This document shows, piece by piece, positions 1 to 8,300 of a DNA stretch of 9,232 nt; within the stretch, counting starts at the first letter, position 1, and every line of letters begins with the position of its first letter. The DNA is taken from NCBI GenBank assembly GCA_016209245.1, contig JACQWN010000267.1, positions 1 to 9,232 on the forward strand. Reading direction: 5' to 3'. Below the pieces are notes generated by a model. It had not been told where the DNA came from, searched no databases, and saw only the letters and a program-made list of their open reading frames with translations. Origin of the DNA: Bacteroidia bacterium (GTDB taxonomy: Bacteria; Bacteroidota; Bacteroidia; Bacteroidales; BM523). The position numbers and the translations under genes were made by a program.

Positions 1-1138
1 AATTATAGTTACCTCCGACAATTGAACCAAAGGAATATGTGTTGTCTGTTAATATTCTTCCATTATTGCTTGACAATAAGACATATAAATATATTCTGGC
101 GGGTGGTATGTAATTTATAACATCAGATGAATTGTCTATCCCAATAATGAGTTCGGCTTGATTAATTGCTATAGCGCCTGAATCTTTCCATGTTTCAATC
201 CCCGGAAATTTAATAATGGTTCTGACACCCCCCATTGCCTGTAAATATGTCAAGCTGTCTGTTCCTGATGTATCTATTAAATCAGAAAAATATGAATGAT
301 GAAACAAATTTGCCCTGATACATTGGCTATTGATAAGAAATTGGTAACTTTTTGAGGAAGTATCTGAATAATCTATATAATTTAATTCAAGCCGCGTATG
401 TTCGCTTGCAAGATCGAAAATAACCATACCTTCTGCTGCAAATTTTACCGGTTTGATATAAAGTCCTTTAATTAGTTGCAGAAAGCTACTGTTAGTTTCA
501 AGACAAGAATCATCTGCAAACAAAATTTTTTCAGCGAATGAAAGGCTCAAAGGGATTCTTAAAACCTGAGAAACATCATTATTATTTATAGTATCATTAA
601 TAAGAGAATTTTTATTAAAATACATATCTGCTATTTGCTTTGGTAAATAATCCGGTTGATAATCTGAATATATTGTATCCTGGATTTCTGCCAGTTCATA
701 AATCTTAAACCTTATAAATGGATTCGGATTTCCATAAGAATTATTGTATGCAAGGATCAGGTCAAAAGATTGAGCGGCTACAGTATTATTAAATTCTACT
801 CCATTACTTGACAGACGGAATTGAGTAATAAATCCGCCTGTAGAAGATCCAATAGCAGGGTCAGAAGTGAAACCGGCAATTCCTTTTGTAACATTTGATG
901 AATATACTCTTCCCACGGTATCGGAATAAGCATAAATGCTGTCGAGGTATGTACTATTTACGTGTATTTTGTCGTTTAAAGGAATTATATTGTCTCCGAT
1001 TGACGAATACTCTTTTTTACATCCTGAAATATAAAAAAAAATAAGTATTAAGCACACGTTAAAAATAAGTGGGAAATAATTGTTCTTCTTGGTTGCTCTA
1101 ATTTGTTTCCACGCATGCTTCTTCCAGTATCCGGTCAT
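1..1138 (-). CDS. DUF4270 domain lipoprotein, 3' end beyond window
   Basis: This is an exported lipoprotein of the DUF4270 family, which is typical of Bacteroidota; its molecular role is not established. The frame is open for 379 codons to the window edge, so the C-terminus is missing. The ATG at 1138 is the only ATG between an in-frame stop (1159-1157) and the lipobox. It gives a basic N-region (KKHAWKQIR, KK), a hydrophobic stretch (LIFNVCLILIFFYI) and a lipobox ISGC with C40 as the predicted lipidated residue, followed by KKE. Family hallmarks further in are a YELAEIQDTIYSDY stretch, LIKGLYIKP, and QAMGGVRTIIKFPGIE close to the right end of the visible protein. The start lies inside the end of the upstream GT5-like gene, a 41-base overlap that suggests an operon and perhaps coupled translation. 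C40 followed by lysines fits a lipoprotein, but whether it faces the periplasm or the surface cannot be told. Family assignment is from motif recognition and is firm; function is unknown. Confidence 0.9.
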   Translation of the reverse strand, partial: MTGYWKKHAWKQIRATKKNNYFPLIFNVCLILIFFYISGCKKEYSSIGDNIIPLNDKIHVNSTYLDSIYAYSDTVGRVYSSNVTKGIAGFTSDPAIGSSTGGFITQFRLSSNGVEFNNTVAAQSFDLILAYNNSYGNPNPFIRFKIYELAEIQDTIYSDYQPDYLPKQIADMYFNKNSLINDTINNNDVSQVLRIPLSLSFAEKILFADDSCLETNSSFLQLIKGLYIKPVKFAAEGMVIFDLASEHTRLELNYIDYSDTSSKSYQFLINSQCIRANLFHHSYFSDLIDTSGTDSLTYLQAMGGVRTIIKFPGIETWKDSGAIAINQAELIIGIDNSSDVINYIPPARIYLYVLLSSNNGRILTDNTYSFGSIVGGNYN

Positions 1139-1925
1139 AAAAGTTTGAATAAATATCTATATATGATTCTTCGTCTTGGTAAGGTAATAAAGATTTATCA
1201 AGGGAATTGATGTAATCAAGGAGATCAGGCTGAATTTTTTTGCTTCCTATAATAATAGCATCGGAATTATTAATTGCGAGCTTTATTGAGTTCATATATG
1301 AGGGCTGTTTTAATAAAGCCAGCTCTTTTTCATGAATTCCTTCGGTTACTAATTTATTTATAAATGATTTGTTTAAAGATGAGCCAATCCCGTCGTCATA
1401 AATAGAAATAATAATTTGTGAATCACAAAATAATGGATCATCATAATATAATTTTTTTAAAAAAACCGGAACCAGGCTTGCCATCCATCCATGACAATGA
1501 ACAATATCAGGAGCCCATCTAAGTTTTTTAACTGTTTCAATAACTCCCTTTGCAAAAAATATCGCCCTGTCAACATTATCTTTATAGAATTCACCATTTT
1601 CATCAATGAGAATATTTCTGTGATAGAAAAAATCCTCATTATCAATAAAATAGACTTGCATACGAGCTGACTGGATTGAAGCTACTTTAATTATTAACGG
1701 ATGGTCGGTATCGTCAATTATGAGATTCATTCCCGATAATCTGATAACTTCATGTAACTGATTTCTCCTTTCATTAACACTTCCGTATTTTGGCATAAAT
1801 GTCCTGATTTCTCTTCCGCGTTCCTGTATTCCTTGTGGTAAATATCTGCTTATTAGCGACATTTCAGTTTCTGGGAGATAGGGTGTGATTTCCTGTGAAA
1901 CAAATAATACTTTCATTTTTTCCAT
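1098..1925 (-). CDS. single-domain GT5 (starch/glycogen synthase N-terminal domain) homologue
   Basis: This 275-residue protein matches only the N-terminal half of starch/glycogen synthase (GT5, about 480 residues). Shared stretches are KVLFVSQEITPYLPE (5-19), LPQGIQERGREIRTFMPKYG (29-48), HEVIRLSGMNLII (58-70), VYFIDNEDFFYHR (91-103), DRAIFFAKGVIE (119-130) and PDIVHCHGWMAS (139-150). The K-T-G-G-L nucleotide-sugar motif expected after the first strand is replaced by ETEMS (19-23). The HxHDW-type motif is HCHGW. The usual 'HN' loop reads SIYDDGIGS (174-182). The C-terminal GT-B domain with the catalytic glutamates is absent. I infer it is not a working ADP-glucose glycogen synthase, although databases often name such proteins so. 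There is no signal peptide, so it is probably cytoplasmic. The ATG at 1925 is used; the ATG three codons later (residue 4) is an equally plausible start. It is the first gene of a leftward operon with the DUF4270 lipoprotein. Confidence 0.85.
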   Translation of the reverse strand: MEKMKVLFVSQEITPYLPETEMSLISRYLPQGIQERGREIRTFMPKYGSVNERRNQLHEVIRLSGMNLIIDDTDHPLIIKVASIQSARMQVYFIDNEDFFYHRNILIDENGEFYKDNVDRAIFFAKGVIETVKKLRWAPDIVHCHGWMASLVPVFLKKLYYDDPLFCDSQIIISIYDDGIGSSLNKSFINKLVTEGIHEKELALLKQPSYMNSIKLAINNSDAIIIGSKKIQPDLLDYINSLDKSLLPYQDEESYIDIYSNFYDRILEEACVETN

Positions 1926-2212
1926 TTCATCATCTTTTTTTAAATTCTAACCGGTTTGCAAAATTAAATATAATATTTGAAAATTTCAACTTTTTATCAA
2001 AAGTATTTTTCAATTAATGTTAAATTTTTTGTCATTCGTCAAATATATTGATAATTATATAATAATATGTTTTATAACATAAATCAATTAAAACCTGTAT
2101 TAGTCATAAATTTATAACATCCAGATATTTTTTCTGCTAAACTTTCGTGAAACAAATATTTGGGTTTTACGTAAAAAAATACGATTATCTTCTGCATTAT
2201 TTTCTAATTATT
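1926..2212. other. divergent AT-rich intergenic region
   Basis: This 287-base stretch between two divergent genes holds no coding frame I can support. Its left part contains the leftward promoter. For the rightward protease gene I find only imperfect -7 candidates: TATGTTTT at 2066-2073 and AATATTTG at 2155-2162. Neither has a well-spaced -33 element. The ten bases TTTATAACAT occur twice (2071-2080 and 2111-2120). No strong hairpin or terminator is visible. Confidence 0.6.
1959..1989 (-). promoter_or_regulatory. probable Bacteroidota-type promoter for the GT5-like/DUF4270 operon
   Basis: Read on the minus strand, TAATTTTG (1966-1959) fits the Bacteroidota -7 consensus TAnnTTTG exactly. A TTG (1989-1987) lies 20 bases upstream of it, matching the -33 element spacing of about 19-21. 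Transcription would start near 1953, leaving a leader of roughly 28 bases before the ATG at 1925. No Shine-Dalgarno is obvious; an A-rich leader before the start is common in this phylum. The assignment rests on consensus matching alone in an AT-rich region, so a chance match is possible. Confidence 0.5.
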
Positions 2213-2236
2213 ATGAATATGAATATGAATATGAAT
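2213..2236 (+). repeat. (ATGAAT)4 microsatellite spanning the start codon of the protease gene
   Basis: Four perfect tandem copies of the hexamer ATGAAT form the first eight codons (Met-Asn four times), so four in-frame ATGs can serve as the start. Gain or loss of a copy would not change the frame, only the length of the signal-peptide N-region. The basic residues of the signal peptide (RR) come after the repeat. Confidence 0.9.
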
Positions 2237-2308
2237 ACATCAGCCGTATCTTTAAGGAGATTGTTTTTTTTCTGTATAATTTTTTTTCTCCTGCTGAATG
2301 CTTTTGGC
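2213..2308 (+). other. signal peptide of the C25 protease
   Basis: Residues 1-32 show a polar Met-Asn start, a basic RR pair (15-16), a hydrophobic core of Phe, Ile and Leu (17-28) and an A-F-G end, with cleavage predicted before Q33. A Sec signal is what type IX substrates carry. There is no lipobox cysteine, so it is not a lipoprotein. Confidence 0.85.
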
Positions 2309-5300
2309 CAGGTCAATATACTGTCGTTCAGCAAAAAATCATACAATAATGACTCTTATCCGCAATGCAGTTTTTTTGACAACGGCATATCGGGCTTTGA
2401 AGCTGAGTATAATTTTCCGGGAGCTGCTGTTACTGAAAAATCTGTAAACGATGTTCTTTATCATTATCTGATAATTAACGGCTTCAGCCAAATGCAGGAG
2501 GTTGGCAGACCATCGCTTCCTGCGCATAACGACATAGTCGCTCTTCCTGTAAACGCTAACCCCAAAATTATAATAATGGATTATGAAATCGAAGAATATT
2601 CTGGCTACAATATTCATCCTGCCCTGAAACCTGCAATAGATACTAAAGGCGCACCTGACCCTGAATTCGAGATAGATAATCAAATTTATAGCACCGATGC
2701 ATATTTCCCCAAGAAACCTGTTGAAATAGTTGAAATTCAAAAGCTCAGAGGAATTCCCATAGCCATCGTCCAGATCAGACCTGTGCAATTCAATCCTGTT
2801 CAAAAGAAAATAAAAGTATTTTCAAAAATCAGGTATAGAATCGAATTTGAAGGTGCGGCAAAATCTTTTGATCAATCTCTGTTTAATAATTCCGATAATT
2901 ATAATAATCTCCTGAAAAATATCATTATAAACGACAAAGTTATTCCAATTCAGCATGCCGTTAAAAGTTATGATTCCCAGGCAAAAAATTATATTATCAT
3001 TACCCATTCCAATTATTTGAGCGCTGCCGACACTCTTGCAACATGGAAAAAACAGATGGGGCTTACAGTGGATATTGTCTCCAAATCATCATGGACAGCC
3101 GCGCAGGTTAAGGATTCTATTCGTGTCAGATATATGACATGGTCGCCAAAACCTGATTATTTTGTCATCATCGGCGACCACGATAAAGTCCCGGGAGAAA
3201 TTTATACTGATCCGTATTATGGCGATAATTTTGCGACAGACTTGTATTATGCCTGCATGGACGGAACAGGCGATTATTTTCCCGACATGGCGCATGGACG
3301 CATCTCTGTTTCATCGGCTGCCGAAGCCATGAGCGTTATACTCAAGATAGTTAATTATGAACGGAATCCTGTCAGCGCGGCGTCGTTCTATTCAAACGGA
3401 TTGAATTGCGTCCAGTTCCAGGATGATGATTATGACGGATATGAGGACCGTCGGTTTACGAAAACCAGCGAAGATGTCAGAAGCTACCTGATTTCCAAAG
3501 GATATAATATTGCACGAGTATATTATACTGAATCCAGTGTCAATCCGACAAATTATAACAATGCAACCTATTCTACAGGACAACCTATCCCTTCGGAACT
3601 TCTGAGAGCCAATGGATTTGCATGGGACGGCGATGCTGCCGACATCACTTCGGCGATTAATGCCGGTAAATTTTATGTTTTACATCGTGATCACGGATAT
3701 TCCGGCGGAACAGGATGGGCAAGCCCTGAATACCTTACAAGTGATATTGACTACCTGAGCAACGGGAATAACCTTCCGGTGGTGTTCAGCATCAATTGTC
3801 ACACCGGCGAATTCATGCTTCCTGAATGTTTCGCTGAAAAATTTCTCCGCAAGTCTGGCGGTGGCGCTGTTGGCGTTTTTGCCGCTTCATATCTCAGTCT
3901 GAGCGGTTATAACGATGGTTTAACCACCGGCTTTTTCGACGCTATATGGTCAAGCCCTGGACTTGTGCCTGTTTTCGGCACCGGAGGAGTTCCTAGTCCT
4001 ACCCTTACACCACATTCTGATATACGGACAATGGGCGATGTGCTGAATCAAGGCCTTATCAGGATGATGGAAATCTGGGCAGGCGAGACTACTTATTTCC
4101 GATATACTCATGAATTGTTCCATTATTTCGGCGATCCGGCAATGCGTATCCCGACTGCTTCACCCCAAACAATCCTGGCATCGCATACCGACACCATCCC
4201 ATGCGGAGCTACTTCCTTGTCAATAACATCATCAAACTGTCTTAACGGTTTTGCAACATTGTATTTCAATGGCACTGTTATCGGGAATGTCAACCTTACC
4301 GGAGGCGCCGGAACAATGACTTTTTCCGAACCGGTGTCAAACATTGTTTCCTCGGCAAAATTAACAATTACATGCCCTGCTTTCAGACCTTATATAGTAA
4401 ATATTCCAATATCGGATTCATGCAGCATCGCCCCTATTGCAGGATTTATAGTCGCCAACCAGAATGTTTGCTTCGGCTCGCAGGTTACAATCCAGAACAC
4501 TTCATATTTCACACCCACATCATGGGACTGGACCATTACACCGGCGACATATACCTTCATGAACGGAACGAACCAGAGTTCTGAAATTCCCCAGGTACTT
4601 TTCAACAGCATGGGCAACTACTCAATTTCATTAATTGTAACAAATTCATATGGTTCAGACACACTGTTCAAAACAAATTATATTTCAGTAATACCATTGG
4701 CGTCAGATTTCACAGCCGATTTAACTACCTGTAATGTCGGTGAAACAGTAACATTCAGCGATATGTCATCATGTACGCCTTCTTCATGGACATGGATATT
4801 TCAACCTGCTGCTATCTCGTTTGTAAATTCTACCAGCCAGTATTCTCAAAGCCCTGCTGTACAATTTAATGCACCCGGCTTATATTCAGTCACTCTTATA
4901 ACGGCAAATCCTTATGGCGCCGATACCGTAGTAAAATCAAATTTTATGGATGTATTGAACGAATTTACAATGTGCACAGATATAAGCTCTACCGCTACAA
5001 GCGGCCTCCTGTATGATTCAGGCGGACCAACCGGCTCATACTCCGACTATGAAAACTGCAGCTTTTTGATCAGTATCCCGTGTGCACAATCAATCACTTT
5101 ATCGTTCTCCTCGTTCCAATTAGAGTCGGGATGGGATTATCTCTCTATCTATGATGGAACAAACCAGTCAGGCACCTTACTGCTTGACGCAACAGGAAGT
5201 TCAATACCCGGACCGGTTACAGCCACATCAGGCAACATGTTCATCATGTTCACTTCCGATGGTTCTGTAACATACCCAGGATTCGCTGCCTCATGGTCAT

Positions 5301-8300
5301 CTATAGTTCCTCCGGGTAGTCCCATCACTGCCGATTTTTCAATCTCCGACACGAATCCTCCGTTAGGAGCCGACGTTCAATTCACTGATCTTTCTACAAA
5401 TATGCCTGTAAGCTGGGACTGGGACTTCGGCGATGGCGTATTCGCGACCGCCCAAAACCCGGTTCACGCTTACCTTACACCTGGCTTCTATACAGTATCA
5501 TTGATAGCAAATAATTGTTACAGTGCAGATACAGTAATAAAAACGCTGCTCATACAGGAAGCTCCAAATTTTTCGATCAATCCTTACAGCTATGATGTCA
5601 GCATCAATTCGTGCAACGATTCCGTTTCTCTTCCTTTAACTATATATAACACAGGCATAGGAACGCTTACTTATGAGATTCTTGGCAGCTCATCAGGAAC
5701 ACTGGAAGTCCTTGCATTAACCTACGGAGTTGATCTGACGACTGAATATCCGAACACCTTAAATGCTATCAATCAATTCTTTACTAATTATAATCTAACC
5801 GAGATTAATACAACAAGTGCAACAGCGCTTGCCACAGCCCTGACAGGCAAAGATGTACTTCTTATCGCCGAACAGGAAAGCGGGTCAGCAAGCGTTTTTA
5901 CAGGGTTTGCCACAACGCTTCAGAATTTTGTCAGTAACGGCGGAACAGTTGTTTTCTGTGGCGCTTCCAATAGCTCTTGTATCTTTAATACAGGGCTGTT
6001 CAACGGATCCTATGGTACAAGCTCTTCTTATGCGACATTGACAATAAACGATATTACTCATCCGCTTATGGCTCAGGTCGTAACTCCTCTGACAGCTCAG
6101 GATCTCACATATTGTTACAGCATCACAAATCCTGATGCTGACATTGTGGCTTCTTATAGCGGATATGCAGCCGTTGCATACCGGGAGATAGGTGCGGGTA
6201 AAGCTATTTATGTCGGCTATGATTTCTATAGTTACCATGTGAACGCATCTCATATTATCGCAAATGCCATTCAACTGGGCAATGCAGAAGAAATACCGGA
6301 ATGGATTTCCGTTTCATCTTACACCGGGACTGTTTCCCCATCCGACTCAACCGCTTTAACGGTCACATTCAATTCCAGCACACTTTCAGCAGGACAATAT
6401 ACCTCAAATCTTATAATCATGTTCAATGATCCGCTTACGCCTGAAATTGCAATTCCATGTACATTAACAGTCACCGGAAATCCTGAGATAGCATTTCCCG
6501 GAGCCGGTTCATGCTTCCATTTTGACACAGTAATGGTCTGGACCACCTCTACTGACAGCATTGCCATTCTAAACACCGGTTGCACCAATCTGAATATTAC
6601 AAATATCACACATAGTTCAGGCGTTTTCGTAATCGCACCCGCTACAATGAATATTATACCCCACGATTCCGTATGGTTGCATATTTCTTTCTCTCCCACA
6701 AGCATCCAAACCTATTCCGACATGCTCAATATTTTCAGTAACGCCGGCGATACAACAATATGCATAACAGGTACCGGCGAAGGCGCTCCCACAATTTCTG
6801 TCAGCCCTGCTAATTTTAACGTTACTATCAACGGATGTAACGACTCCATAACCTTGCCGCTGACTATCACAAATTCCGGATTAGGCACTTTAGATTATCT
6901 TATTGAAGGCGATCCATCAGATATCCTGGAAGTTCTGGCGCTTACTTATGGAGTGGATATATACACCGAATATCCTAATACTTTACTCGCTATAAATCAA
7001 TATTTTACAGACTATAATCTCACGGAGATCAATACGACAAGCTCGTCGGTACTGGCAACCGCTTTGTCGGGCAAGGATGTGCTGCTTATCTCGGATCAGG
7101 AATATGGCTCCTCAAGTGTTTTTGCAGGCTTTGCAACTGTCTTGCAGGATTTTGTGACTAACGGCGGAATGGTAATATTCTGCGGGACAACCAATAGTGC
7201 CTGTATCACCAGTACCGGATTACTGACAGGTTCATATTCAACCTATTTATATACCGGTAATCTGACAATAGTTGATAATTCGCATCCGATACTCGAGCAG
7301 GTTGTACCGCCTTTGACAGCCCAATATTACGTTTACTGCTATAATTTCACCAGCCCTGGCATGCACGACCTGGTCACTTACAGCGGTTATGATGTCGTAA
7401 CATATAGAGATCTGGGGCAAGGAAAAGTGATATATATCGGGTACGATTATTATTATTATCACAATAATTCAGCCCGTATCATAGGTAATGCAGTTAAGTA
7501 CGGAGGAGCAGGTTCATTGCCGGAATGGATATCTTTTTCAGGATATTCGGGTTCAGCGCCTGTTTCCGGCTCGTCAACCGTTCAGGTGACTTTTAATTCA
7601 ACAGGGCTGAGCTCTGGTACATATTTGACATCAATCGTTATTCACTCTAATGATCCCTTGAATCAGGAAATTGAAATACCATGTTTATTGACGGTCAACG
7701 GACAGCCCGGCATATCATTTGAACCAGACACATCATGCATTGATATGGGCTATATTCAGGAAACGGGCACTTCCGTATTGAACCTCGCAGTAATTAATTC
7801 AGGTTGCGATATATTAAATATTTATAATATTATGCACTATCAACCGGAATTTATTATCTCTCCTTCATCAATGAATATCAATCCTGGAGATACCGGATGG
7901 GTAACCATAACATTTCATCCATTTACAATCGGCTCATTTTTCGACAGCGTCAAATTTTTCAATAATGCAGGAACCCAAACTATCTGTGTTAGCGGCTCTT
8001 CTTATGGCGCACCGGATATCTCCGTTACCCCCGCTTCATTATTAGTTACTATATCAGAGTGTGACGGGTCGGCTGCACAGTCGCTTACCATATCCAATTC
8101 AGGCAATGGCTCTCTGTCCTATAATATTTCCGGGGCAGGGATAAGTTTCTACGATTCAACAAGCACTCAAACATACTCCACGGTTGCAGGTGCAAATACA
8201 TACCATTATTTTAACGGCATCCCGGCATCGCCTGATTCTTTGTATATTATTGTAACTATTAATGGCGATTTCGATTTAACCTCGGAATACTGCGATGTTT

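Noticed and set aside
1457..1645. 62-codon leftward frame inside the GT5-like gene
   Set aside because: It is a shadow frame within a gene with clear family motifs; no features of its own.
1098..1925. Functional glycogen synthase GlgA
   Set aside because: Only the N-terminal domain is present, the KTGGL motif is replaced by ETEMS, and the catalytic C-terminal domain is missing, so I did not give the gene symbol.
2066..2073. TATGTTTT as the -7 element of a rightward promoter
   Set aside because: It misses the final G and the nearest upstream TTG is only 15 bases away, outside the normal spacing; not strong enough to call.
2071..2120. Two copies of TTTATAACAT as an operator pair
   Set aside because: Ten-base direct repeats arise easily in such AT-rich DNA, and there is no inverted symmetry or second copy near the leftward promoter.
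2253..2263. AAGGAG followed by TTG as a possible internal start with Shine-Dalgarno
   Set aside because: The spacing is only two bases, it would delete the basic part of the signal peptide, and the upstream ATGs give a complete signal sequence.
4372..4584. Short rightward frame inside the protease gene, and many leftward frames of 60-155 codons between 2339 and 9148
   Set aside because: They all lie in other frames of the continuous 2340-codon protease gene, which has clear domains throughout. Their proteins show no recognisable motif.
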